This document shows, piece after piece, positions 31,944 through 40,191 of a stretch of DNA of 40,191 nt. This DNA is from CAYXBG01 sp964463145 (GTDB lineage Bacteria > Acidobacteriota > UBA6911 > RPQK01 > CBDAPI01), in contig CAYXBG010000005.1 of the NCBI GenBank assembly GCA_964463145.1, positions 1-40,191 of the forward strand, in the 5' to 3' direction. The translations under genes were made by a program, and so were the position numbers. Every line of letters begins with the position of its first letter. Position 1 is the stretch's first letter. The notes beneath the pieces are model-generated. The model saw nothing but the letters and a program-made list of their open reading frames with translations. It had not been told where the DNA came from and did not search any database.

Positions 31944-32558
31944 TTAGGGATTAGTGCACCGCACAGCCGTCCACAACCCCATAAAATCAACTTTACTCCG
32001 TATTTCGGCGGTCAGACCAGTTTTTCTAAGAAGTTCGGGAAGGTCGAGATCAGTTTGAAATCCGAGTCGCCAGAAAAGCGGAGAGAGCATTCTCTCTGCT
32101 TTCCCCATAACCTTGTTATGACTACGAAAATGATTGAGAAAAAGAATACTCCCATTAGACTTGCACACCCTTTTCATTTCTTCGACAACCCCCACCGGAT
32201 CAGAAACGGTGGAGATAACATAGGCAGCCAGAACAGCATCAAAGGAGTCGTCCTCGAATTCCAAATCCGAAGCATCCATTTTAACCAGATTCACATTCCT
32301 TCGTCCGAGACTCTGCATCCTTCGCTCTGCCTTGTTCAACATGCCCTGCGAAACATCGACCCCAGTGATTTCAACGTATTCAGGAAACTCTGGGATAGAA
32401 AGGCCTGTCCCAACCCCTACTTCCAGAAGGTGCTCCCCAACATCAAGTTGTAAAAACCCGGGTGCTTTACGTCTACCTTGCTGGGATACTAAGCCGAAAA
32501 CAAGATCATAGAAGGGGGAATTTCGATCGTAAACTTTCTCAACAAATTCTACTGCCAC
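31944..32558 (-). CDS. UbiE-like methyltransferase, Rhodobacter-type PmtA candidate
   Basis: A 204-residue class I methyltransferase. SAM motif I is LLEVGVGTGLS (about 44-54), Asp68 in TGVDVSQGML binds the ribose, and DASDLEFEDDSFDAV follows. The N-terminal YDRNSPFYDLVFG resembles the Rhodobacter-type phosphatidylethanolamine N-methyltransferases as well as UbiE. The neighbouring COG3963 enzyme and the absence of quinone genes favour the phospholipid role. It is first in a run of seven minus-strand genes and lies 112 bases from the inverted repeat in the divergent gap with the efflux operon. Confidence 0.75.
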   Translation of the reverse strand: MAVEFVEKVYDRNSPFYDLVFGLVSQQGRRKAPGFLQLDVGEHLLEVGVGTGLSIPEFPEYVEITGVDVSQGMLNKAERRMQSLGRRNVNLVKMDASDLEFEDDSFDAVLAAYVISTVSDPVGVVEEMKRVCKSNGSILFLNHFRSHNKVMGKAERMLSPLFWRLGFQTDLDLPELLRKTGLTAEIRSKVDFMGLWTAVRCTNP

Positions 32559-32670
32559 GGTCCCCTCTAGGAAAGTACCCTCATTGTATTAATGCTACCT
32601 GCACGGGTCAAATCTAGCTCATCTTATCGCCTACCGCCGCAAAAATAACCCCAAACTTGATACCGAACAG

Positions 32671-32692
32671 TTGTCAATACTTGGATTGACAA
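32671..32692. promoter_or_regulatory. Perfect inverted repeat, probable operator
   Basis: TTGTCAAT-ACTTGG-ATTGACAA: two perfect eight-base arms around a six-base centre, about 77 bases before the efflux adaptor start and 112 bases before the divergent methyltransferase. The arms contain TTGACA-like -35 sequences on both strands. Size and symmetry suit a dimeric repressor such as TetR or MarR. No T-run follows, so it is not a terminator, and no regulator gene is adjacent. Confidence 0.6.
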
Positions 32693-32768
32693 GCAGAATG
32701 AAGTAACCCTTCTTGAGGCAAAATCGTAAACTATCCACGTCACATCTATCTTTGATACTGAGGTGCCA

Positions 32769-34337
32769 GTGAAAAAAAGCTTTATTATTGCGATTTTGAC
32801 AACTTCATTTCTAGCGGCCTGTGCTCTGGAGAGTGACAACTCCAGGAGTTCAGGAGAGCGTCGTGGTGGCGGCCGACGTCCCGGTGGTTCCTCAAGAACC
32901 AGCGAAGAAGCTATCAGTGTTAAGGCTACTCACACTGCGCGCAGAGCAATATCTCGATTCCTTATCTCCAATACGACATTGGAGCCGATTCGTAAAGTCT
33001 CGATCCATGCAAAAGTAGGGGCATTAGTAGAGAGCATCCAGGTTGAAGCAGGTAAATTTGTAAAAAGAGGACAGCTCCTCCTTAAGATGAATGATCAGGA
33101 AATCCGTAATGAGTACGATCAAGCCAGGATAGCTCTAGACCAAGCTGCTCTAACCCTCGAACAAGCCGGAGTCAAAGCAAAACTGTCACAGTCCGAGTTT
33201 GCCAGAGCTAAGGATCTCTTGGACCAAAAACTGATAAGCCCGCAAGAATATGATCAAACCGCCCTTATCAACGAGACGGATGCTCTTAGTCTGCGCGTCG
33301 GACAGCAACAAAAGGAGGCCGCAGCTGCTAGATTGGCGGCTGCAAAACTCCAACTCGACTATACAGAGATCCGTTCTCCTATCTCAGGTGTCATTACAGA
33401 ACGCCTTATCGAAGTGGGGGACCTGGTCAATATTAATCAACAAACGTTCACCGTGGAGGACTTCACTCCGTTGTGGTCACGAATTTTTGTTCCTGAGCGA
33501 GAACTCTCCCAAATCAGGGTAGGACAACAGGCTACCCTTCGATTCCAAGCTTACCCAGAAAAGACATTCCAGGGACGTATCCAGATGATCAATCCTACAG
33601 TTGATCCGGAAAGCGGGACTGTGAAGGTCACCCTGGAAGTCCTTAGGACCAAAGGTCTTTTACGTCCGGGGATGTTCGGCACTGTCTATATAGCCACCGA
33701 AACTCGTGAAAAGGCCCTTGTAATTCCCAAAAGAGCTATCCTTAGAGAGCGGGATGAAAACTATGTTTTCTTATTGACGGATACAGGTGTCGTGACCAAG
33801 CGGAATGTCGTGCTCGGCTTCACTGAGGAGAACTATGCCGAGGTGATCTCGGGCTTGGAAGAAGGCGATCCAGTTATAACGATTGGGCAGGAGAGCCTTA
33901 ACGACGGTTACGCAGTAAATGTCTTGCAATGGGAAGACGATACTGGGGAATCCCTGCAGTCCACCACTACGGAGTCTGGGATTGTTGAGGAGAAACCCAA
34001 CGAAAGCTCTAAACCCTCTCTCCCTAAAGCCCAGAGGAATAACTCTTCTGAAAAGACACAGCTTGCTCCCTCTCGTAAGCGTTCTTCAATCATTAGAGGG
34101 GAACAAGAAGGTCGCATTCGACCGGGTAAAGAGGGTCGTGACCGTGGACTCATGCGAGGAGGAATGGACCCAGAACGTATGAGAAGCATCCTCGCCTCAA
34201 TGTCTAAACGGAATCCCCTAGTACAAAAAGTCTATGAGGATGCGCTTAAAAAAAATCCTGACCTTCTTGAGGATGCTGAAAAGTTGCGGCTCCTCATGCG
34301 TGAAATCCGTTCTAAATTCGGTCGCAACCGACAATGA
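32769..34337 (+). CDS. RND efflux adaptor lipoprotein (HlyD/MFP) with a long charged tail
   Basis: A 522-residue periplasmic adaptor. The signal KKSFIIAILTTSFLAAC gives lipidation at Cys18. A lipoyl half near VGALVESIQVEAGKFVKRGQ, an alpha-helical hairpin rich in Ala, Gln and Glu, the second lipoyl half (YTEIRSPISGVITERLIEVG), then the beta-barrel and membrane-proximal domains follow in normal order. After about residue 390 there is a 130-residue extra tail: Ser/Glu/Pro-rich, then strongly basic with Arg-Gly clusters, then a helix. Ordinary adaptors end near residue 380-400. I chose the GTG at 32769, with GAGGTG just upstream, over one six bases earlier. Its stop overlaps the first RND pump by four bases. 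Confidence 0.9.
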   Translation: MKKSFIIAILTTSFLAACALESDNSRSSGERRGGGRRPGGSSRTSEEAISVKATHTARRAISRFLISNTTLEPIRKVSIHAKVGALVESIQVEAGKFVKRGQLLLKMNDQEIRNEYDQARIALDQAALTLEQAGVKAKLSQSEFARAKDLLDQKLISPQEYDQTALINETDALSLRVGQQQKEAAAARLAAAKLQLDYTEIRSPISGVITERLIEVGDLVNINQQTFTVEDFTPLWSRIFVPERELSQIRVGQQATLRFQAYPEKTFQGRIQMINPTVDPESGTVKVTLEVLRTKGLLRPGMFGTVYIATETREKALVIPKRAILRERDENYVFLLTDTGVVTKRNVVLGFTEENYAEVISGLEEGDPVITIGQESLNDGYAVNVLQWEDDTGESLQSTTTESGIVEEKPNESSKPSLPKAQRNNSSEKTQLAPSRKRSSIIRGEQEGRIRPGKEGRDRGLMRGGMDPERMRSILASMSKRNPLVQKVYEDALKKNPDLLEDAEKLRLLMREIRSKFGRNRQ

Positions 34338-37300
34338 AGATCGTCGCTTTCTCTATCCGGCGGCCGGTCACAGTCACCATGCTTTTTTTTGCGCTGGCTG
34401 TATTCGGTGTTGTTTCTTACGAAAAACTAACCCTTAATCTCCTTCCGGATATCTCCTACCCTACCTTGACTATTCGGACCGAGATGGAAGGTGCGGCCCC
34501 AGAAGAAGTAGAGACGCTTATAAGCAAACTCGTTGAAAACGCAGTCAGCGTAGTCGAGAACGTTGTAGAGGTAAGCTCTATCTCAAAACCAGAAGTTTCG
34601 GATGTTGTTGTCGAATTCAGCTGGCAAACAAACATGGACTTTTCTGCACTGGCTGTCAGAGAACAACTCGACCTGGTCGAATTACCTCTTACAGCTGAAA
34701 AACCTATCCTACTCCGATTCGACCCGTCCATGGATCCGATTATGAGAGTGGGCGTTGCTGGATCACCCAATCTTTCGATGATGCGCTACCTTTCTGAGGA
34801 GTTCATTAAAGCTGATCTCGAAAGTATTCAAGGGGTCGCCGCCGTAAGGGTTTCAGGTGGCCTAGAAAAGGAAATTTACGTTGAACTAGACGAACAAATA
34901 CTGGCCACTCTGGGAATCTCAATTCAGGAGGTAACCACGCGACTAGGCCAGGAGAATATCAACCTAACTGGGGGAACTCTCCGTGACGGAGAAAGCAAGT
35001 ATCTAGTCCGAACTCTCAACGAATTTCAAGATGTTGATGAAATCAATGAAGTCATCGTTGCCCAGCGGTCAGGGATTCCCATTCGCGTAAATGACATCGG
35101 TCAGGTTTTCTCAGGTTTCCAGGAACGTGACATTATCACCAGAATCAATGGACAAGAAAGTGTCGAATTGGCAGTTTTCAAGGCTGCAGATGCCAATACT
35201 GTATCGGTTGCGCAGACAGTTAAAGAACGTCTGGAAAAGCTGGAGGAGGATTACAAGGGAAGGAGGGATCCTCTAGAGTTCAAAGTCGTCTTCGACCAGT
35301 CTTCCTTCATCAAGCAATCGATTGACGAGGTACTTCAAACAGCCATATATGGTGGCATCCTGGCCATCATCATCCTTTTGGTCTTCCTGCGCAGTATAAC
35401 GACCACATTGATCATTGGATTGTCCATACCCATCTCAATAGTCACCACATTTTTTCTTATGTACGTCTTCAGAATCTCACTCAACATAATGTCCTTGAGC
35501 GGCCTTGCTCTAGGTATCGGCATGTTAGTTGACAATTCGATTGTAGTGCTTGAATCCATCTACCGGCATAAAATCAGCGGCTTACCGGCCCGGGAAGCCG
35601 CAAAAGCTGGAGCTTCAGAGGTCGGAAGTGCTGTTGTGGCAAGCACCCTTACAACCATATGTGTGTTCAGTCCAATCGTCTTTGTAGAAGGAGTCGCCGG
35701 ACAACTTTTCTCAGACCAGGCTCTTACAGTCACCTTTTCTCTCCTAGCTTCGCTTCTAGTAGCAATTATGTTAATCCCAATGCTGTCGAGTCTGCAGGAC
35801 TCAAGATCCCGGCAGACAAACAAAACCACTCCGACTTTTTTTGCTGTCTCCCCATATCTATGGTTCCTATCGCTTGCTCTGCGATTTCGTGCAGTGGCAA
35901 TACTAGTTGCCATTGCGCTCTTCTCTGGATCTATCTCACTGCTAAACCGCCTCGGGTCAGAGCTGATACCTGAAATCAGTCAGGGCGAATTCTTCATAGA
36001 TGTCAGACTTCCCAGCGGGGTGCCTGTAGAACAAACTTCACGTCGAATGCTCGAGTTCGAGTCCCTGCTACAAGAATCCGAGCCTGTTGAAACCTTCTAC
36101 ACAATGGCCGGATCGGGGAATCAAAGCGGAGTCGCCGCTGTTGAAGAGCAAGAACACATTGGACAGATCCTCGTCAGATTAAAATCCGGTCACCTGCATG
36201 ATAAGGAAGCTCAGGTTATGGAAGGCCTCAGAGACGTCTTTACAAAAATTCCAGGTGTTGAATATAAATTTTCCCACCCAAATCTGTTTAGCTTCAAAAC
36301 TCCTGTCGAGGTAGTACTACAGGGCTATAACCTGGAAAACCTGAAAACCTATGCTGAGCGTCTGAAAAGTCGTCTGACTTCGGTGCCGGGTCTACGCGAT
36401 CTCAAAGCTAGTACCGATGGGAGCAACCCCGAAATCCAGATTCGCTTTGACCGTCGCAAGCTCGCAAACTACGGCTTTACTGTCAACCAGATTGCTTTTC
36501 TAGTTCGCAATAAAGTTCAAGGAGAAATTCCAACTGAATTCAATGAAAGGGACCGGCGTATTGACGTACGAGTGCGCCTCGAAGAAAAGGACCGTGCAAC
36601 CGTTCAGGACTTAAGGAGTCTGGTCATCAATCCTGGCTCTACAAATCCCATGGTCCTGTCGTCCGTGGCCGAAATTTCCCTCCAAGAGGGACCTGCTGAG
36701 ATCCGGCGTATAGGACCTCATCGAGTGGCAATAATAACAGGCAGTATCGTAGATAAAGACCTGCAAAGCGTCGTAAATGCTATCGAGGCCGAGATTGCAG
36801 AACTGAGATTGCCAACCGACTTCTATTCCTATGTCGGGGGCCAGAGTGAAGAACAGGCAGTAGCCTTCAAGAGCATGCAGTTTGCATTATTGCTAGCTGT
36901 ATTCCTCGTATACCTAGTTATGGCGTCTCAGTTTGAGTCTCTGGTCCAGCCCTTTATCATAATGTTCGCAATTCCCTTTGCCGGAATAGGTGTTGCGTTG
37001 GCTCTGTATGCAACCCACCAGATCTTAAATGTCGTTGTGCTAATCGGTTTCATCGTTTTAGCGGGAATCGTCGTCAACAATGCCATTGTTTTATTAGATT
37101 TGGCAAACCAATTACGTTCTCAGGGTGAGGATAAATATGCAGCCATTCGGAAAGCCTGCTCAATTCGGCTGCGCCCTATATTGATGACCACAAGCACCAC
37201 CATTCTAGGCCTCCTCCCAATGGCTTTGAACTGGGGACAAGGGTCTGAATTGCGGATACCTTTAGCTATTACTGTAATCGGAGGATTGCTGGCCTCAACT

Positions 37301-37363
37301 CTTTTGACTTTGGTTTTAATTCCAGTCCTATATACCTTAGTTGTCAGAGAGGAATTGCCATGA
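34334..37363 (+). CDS. RND efflux pump, first of a tandem pair (HAE1-like)
   Basis: A complete 1009-residue inner-membrane proton antiporter of the AcrB family. The N-terminal SIRRPVTVTMLFF begins TM1. Two large periplasmic loops (about 35-330 and 545-840) and twelve hydrophobic segments can be followed. The proton-relay Asp of TM4 is Asp400 in GMLVDNSIVVLE, a single Asp followed by Asn, not the double Asp of AcrB. Start and stop overlap its neighbours by four bases each, so the three genes form a tightly coupled operon. Substrates cannot be predicted; the form fits lipophilic drug or lipid pumps better than CzcA metal pumps. Confidence 0.94.
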   Translation: MKIVAFSIRRPVTVTMLFFALAVFGVVSYEKLTLNLLPDISYPTLTIRTEMEGAAPEEVETLISKLVENAVSVVENVVEVSSISKPEVSDVVVEFSWQTNMDFSALAVREQLDLVELPLTAEKPILLRFDPSMDPIMRVGVAGSPNLSMMRYLSEEFIKADLESIQGVAAVRVSGGLEKEIYVELDEQILATLGISIQEVTTRLGQENINLTGGTLRDGESKYLVRTLNEFQDVDEINEVIVAQRSGIPIRVNDIGQVFSGFQERDIITRINGQESVELAVFKAADANTVSVAQTVKERLEKLEEDYKGRRDPLEFKVVFDQSSFIKQSIDEVLQTAIYGGILAIIILLVFLRSITTTLIIGLSIPISIVTTFFLMYVFRISLNIMSLSGLALGIGMLVDNSIVVLESIYRHKISGLPAREAAKAGASEVGSAVVASTLTTICVFSPIVFVEGVAGQLFSDQALTVTFSLLASLLVAIMLIPMLSSLQDSRSRQTNKTTPTFFAVSPYLWFLSLALRFRAVAILVAIALFSGSISLLNRLGSELIPEISQGEFFIDVRLPSGVPVEQTSRRMLEFESLLQESEPVETFYTMAGSGNQSGVAAVEEQEHIGQILVRLKSGHLHDKEAQVMEGLRDVFTKIPGVEYKFSHPNLFSFKTPVEVVLQGYNLENLKTYAERLKSRLTSVPGLRDLKASTDGSNPEIQIRFDRRKLANYGFTVNQIAFLVRNKVQGEIPTEFNERDRRIDVRVRLEEKDRATVQDLRSLVINPGSTNPMVLSSVAEISLQEGPAEIRRIGPHRVAIITGSIVDKDLQSVVNAIEAEIAELRLPTDFYSYVGGQSEEQAVAFKSMQFALLLAVFLVYLVMASQFESLVQPFIIMFAIPFAGIGVALALYATHQILNVVVLIGFIVLAGIVVNNAIVLLDLANQLRSQGEDKYAAIRKACSIRLRPILMTTSTTILGLLPMALNWGQGSELRIPLAITVIGGLLASTLLTLVLIPVLYTLVVREELP

Positions 37364-40191
37364 GTATGTCCGATTATTCAGTCAGGCGCCCAATAACTAT
37401 ATTAATGATTTCCCTCTCAGTTGTCGTTTTGGGCCTTATTTCTCTGGATAGGCTACCTCTAGCACTTATACCAGATATTTCCTCTAACAGTCTCCGCGTC
37501 AGCGTCAGTTACCCTTCCTCATCGCCTGTGGAAGTAGAGCGCGATATCACTCGCCCCCTTGAAGAAGTTTTGGCAACTCTGGACAATCTAGAAACAATCG
37601 AGTCAACATCCTCGGGCACAGGATCTAGCGTAAGAGTAGAGTTTAAAAACGATACTGACATGGACCTCGCCTCCCTGGAGGTACGTGACAGGATTGATCA
37701 GGTCAGAGGGAGACTTCCCGATGAGGTGGATAGAATTAGGATATTCCGGTTTCAGTCGAGCGATATACCAATTTACCGATTTGCGGTTGGATGGAATGGG
37801 GACCGAACAGGTCTGTACAACTTCCTGGAGGACATTCTCAGACCCCGAATCGAGAGAATCCCAGGAGTAGCCAATGTGGAAACCCGTGGGATAGACGACA
37901 AAGAGATTCGTATTGAAGTCGATCCTACACGTCTACTCGGTCACGGGATTGACATATTCTCTCTAAACCAGGCTCTACGTGCCAATAACATGAATTTGTC
38001 GGGTGGGTACGTCGTGGATGGAAATCGCAAATATACGCTTCGTACAGTCGGGGAATTCCGGAACTTAGAAGAGATTCGTAGCTTTCCTCTCCTAGGAGCT
38101 CAAGTGACTCTCGGCGATATTGCAGAAATCAAATATGACTTCCCAGAGCGAGATTCTTTTGACCGCCTCAACGGTAACGAGGCTGTTTCGGTACGAATAT
38201 ATAAGGCTTCAACCGCCAACATTGTGGAGGTTTGTGACAATGTCTCCCAAGCACTAACCAGTCTGCAACAGGACCCACAGTATCAGGCAATACTTACCAT
38301 TCAGATCATAAGCGATCAGAGCCGCGAGATTTTAAAAAGCATTCAAGATCTGGGCAAGGCAGGTATCATAGGCGGGATCCTCGCCAGCGTTGTTCTATTC
38401 CTGTTTTTGCTGAAAATGCGCAGCACTCTGATCATTTCTGTAGCAATTCCGGTCTCGATTATTTTCACCTTTGCGTTCATGTATGTGCTGAGGACAGGAT
38501 TTGGTTCAACCATTAACATCAACTTGGTTTCTTTGATGGGGCTTATGGTTGCGGTCGGCATGCTGGTAGATTCCAGTGTGGTGGTGCTCGAGAATGTGTT
38601 TCGGTTCAAGCAGGAGAAGGGCTACTCTTCAATTGACGCAGCCATCGCAGGCACCAAGGAAGTGGGAGTAGCTGTCCTCGCCTCTACCACCACCACCGTT
38701 GCTGTATTTGCCAGTTTTCTTTTCGTAGAAGGCCCAATGTCCCGTTATCTAAACGACTTCGGTACAACTGTCAGCGCAGCCCTCTTGGCCTCGATGCTAG
38801 TTGCTCTGACTCTGGTACCAATGCTTTGCAGCCGTATTTTTACGGGGAAAGAAAAGCCTAAACAAAAAAGTCTAGTAGCTCTGACCAATATTTACGGTGG
38901 AATAATGGGATGGCTGTTGCGCTACCGATTTATCGCGCTTTTCATCATGATCGGATTGGGCTGGGGTTCCTACCATCTCATCACCGCACTAGACCGTGAA
39001 GAGATGCCCCGAGTAGCAGAACGTCGGGTGCGCATGAATGTTTTGTTCGAGCGTTCCTATTCGTTGGACGAAATCGAACGGACCTTCATGCAATTGGAGA
39101 ACATCCTTCTGGAACGTCGAGAAGAATTCGAGATCGAGTCAGTTGCGTCTGATCTCAGTTCCCGGACCAGTCGCCGAGGCCAATACAGAGGAGAATTGGA
39201 TGTTTACCTAATCGATGAAGGCACGATAACACCCACGCATCAAATACAACAAAAAATTCGTAATGTTTTACCCTCTATCGCGGGAGTCGAATATCAGCAA
39301 GGCAGGAGACGCCATTACGGCGGAGGCGGGGAGATGGGTATTGACGTTAGACTAAAGGGCGAAGACCCTGCCCTTCTCGAAATTTACGGGGAAATGGTTA
39401 GAAAAAAACTTCTCGATCTTCAAGATGTAGAGGATGTTCAGACAACACTAGAAACAGGAGAGGACGAAATTCATGTCGAGGTGGATCGGAGGCGCACGGA
39501 ACAGTTCGGTATCTCCCCTCTGATGGTAGCCCGAACTTTATCATCGGCTTTGAGTACCCGACCTACAACACAAATCAAAACTGATCAAGGTGAGATCGAT
39601 ATAGTTGTCCAGCTCCGGGGAGGTAACAACATCAGTCGACAAGAGATCGAGAACCTTCAGCTTGAGAACCGTAGAGGAGAAATGGTCCCTCTCTATGCAA
39701 TGGTCAATTACCAATACCGCAAGGGCCCCCTCTCAATACGACGAGAGAACCGGAAAGCAACCCTTGACGTCATGGCCAGTCTCAGAAGTGGCGCAAGTGT
39801 CTTCATGACTAACATGGCCGTTCAAGGGCTCATGAGCGAGGTAATGCTTCCGCCTGGTTATTCTTGGGAATTGGGCCGTAGCTGGCGCCGTTTTCGCCAG
39901 TCCGAGGAATCTAATTTTTTCGCCATTATCCTTGCCCTGATCCTAATGTACATCATCATGGCATCCCTTTTTGAAAGCTTCATCCATCCATTCACAATTC
40001 TCTGTACCGTACCATTCTCCATAATTGGGGTTGCTACCCTGTTCTACCTAACGGGTACTAGTATGAACTCCTTTTCCTACCTCGGAATCCTCGTTCTATT
40101 CGGCCTAGTGGTCAACAATGGCATCATTCTAGTGGATCATATAAACAATATGCGCCGACAGGGGTTGGAGCGAGATAGTGCAATCATCCAA
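37360..40191 (+). CDS. RND efflux pump, second of the tandem pair (3' end missing)
   Basis: The first 944 codons of a second RND pump; it runs off the window in frame without a stop. It starts with MSMSDYSVRRPITILMISL at an ATG overlapping the stop of the first pump (ATGA). The TM4 relay residue is Asp404 in GMLVDSSVVVLEN. The sequence differs widely from the first pump, so this is not a recent duplication. One adaptor serving two pumps is the MdtABC layout, in which MdtB and MdtC assemble as a heterotrimer. The outer-membrane channel gene, if part of the operon, would lie beyond the window. Confidence 0.93.
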   Translation, partial: MSMSDYSVRRPITILMISLSVVVLGLISLDRLPLALIPDISSNSLRVSVSYPSSSPVEVERDITRPLEEVLATLDNLETIESTSSGTGSSVRVEFKNDTDMDLASLEVRDRIDQVRGRLPDEVDRIRIFRFQSSDIPIYRFAVGWNGDRTGLYNFLEDILRPRIERIPGVANVETRGIDDKEIRIEVDPTRLLGHGIDIFSLNQALRANNMNLSGGYVVDGNRKYTLRTVGEFRNLEEIRSFPLLGAQVTLGDIAEIKYDFPERDSFDRLNGNEAVSVRIYKASTANIVEVCDNVSQALTSLQQDPQYQAILTIQIISDQSREILKSIQDLGKAGIIGGILASVVLFLFLLKMRSTLIISVAIPVSIIFTFAFMYVLRTGFGSTININLVSLMGLMVAVGMLVDSSVVVLENVFRFKQEKGYSSIDAAIAGTKEVGVAVLASTTTTVAVFASFLFVEGPMSRYLNDFGTTVSAALLASMLVALTLVPMLCSRIFTGKEKPKQKSLVALTNIYGGIMGWLLRYRFIALFIMIGLGWGSYHLITALDREEMPRVAERRVRMNVLFERSYSLDEIERTFMQLENILLERREEFEIESVASDLSSRTSRRGQYRGELDVYLIDEGTITPTHQIQQKIRNVLPSIAGVEYQQGRRRHYGGGGEMGIDVRLKGEDPALLEIYGEMVRKKLLDLQDVEDVQTTLETGEDEIHVEVDRRRTEQFGISPLMVARTLSSALSTRPTTQIKTDQGEIDIVVQLRGGNNISRQEIENLQLENRRGEMVPLYAMVNYQYRKGPLSIRRENRKATLDVMASLRSGASVFMTNMAVQGLMSEVMLPPGYSWELGRSWRRFRQSEESNFFAIILALILMYIIMASLFESFIHPFTILCTVPFSIIGVATLFYLTGTSMNSFSYLGILVLFGLVVNNGIILVDHINNMRRQGLERDSAIIQ

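Noticed and set aside
32624..32839. 71-codon minus-strand frame over the efflux promoter region
   Set aside because: It overlaps the adaptor start and the inverted repeat, and shows no family features.
1..40191. Mobile elements, CRISPR arrays, prophage or integrated plasmid
   Set aside because: No transposase, integrase, tandem spacer array or direct-repeat boundary was seen on either strand.

Overview
This window is chromosomal DNA from a Gram-negative-type bacterium of roughly balanced base composition. Evidence for that type: RND efflux pumps with a lipoprotein adaptor, a lipoprotein sugar-binding protein, an IHF/HU protein and a secreted sulfatase. It also carries two low-molecular-weight redox traits that rarely meet in the best-studied bacteria: YpdA and bacilliredoxin, the recycling side of bacillithiol metabolism, and a fused CofG/CofH enzyme for the F420 chromophore. 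With a sulfatase-linked sugar transporter and a Tat-leader DegT aminotransferase, this suggests an uncultured, possibly marine lineage (Acidobacteriota, Gemmatimonadota, Latescibacterota or similar). The sequence alone does not fix the phylum. I see no phage, insertion sequence, CRISPR array or rRNA.

Layout. 1-1170: a divergent pair of a type-2 glycosyltransferase (cut by the window edge) and a sugar-nucleotide epimerase. 1252-4305 (minus): an ihfA-merR pair with a near-consensus promoter, then der and ypdA. 4354-4430: tRNA-Val(CAC) with its own promoter. 4887-6615: a tiny SEC-C zinc protein and an Nramp-fold transporter that lacks the canonical metal ligands. 6673-12592: a block rich in radical SAM enzymes (fused FO synthase, mtaB, rlmN) with acpS and the divergent pgeF. 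12619-14693: MBL nuclease-like gene and purB, overlapping by four bases. 14716-15717: a P-loop kinase-like/dCMP deaminase fusion with the architecture of yeast Dcd1 and bacterial AvcD. 15900-21407: glutaryl-CoA dehydrogenase, bacilliredoxin, acetyl-CoA synthetase, pyruvate kinase. 21455-24473: exported DegT-family aminotransferase and a GntP permease.

24567-32558 is a minus-strand run: two unrelated phospholipid N-methyltransferases, a MtnX-like HAD phosphatase, a sulfatase, then an ABC sugar importer in lsrACDB-like order in which the ATPase and the first permease are one polypeptide. 32769-40191 (plus) is an efflux operon, with one lipoprotein adaptor and two RND pumps overlapping by four bases each, behind a perfect inverted repeat that looks like a repressor operator.

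How the genes work together: the sulfatase and importer probably desulfate and take up a sugar from a sulfated polysaccharide; the two methyltransferases probably make methylated phospholipids up to phosphatidylcholine; YpdA and Brx form a bacillithiol de-thiolation pair; acs, gcdH and pyk serve central carbon flow. The most unusual items are the fused ABC importer with its sulfatase, the kinase-like/dCMP deaminase fusion, the ligand-less Nramp protein, the YpdA without its usual cysteine, and several genes that may be translated from leaderless mRNAs.
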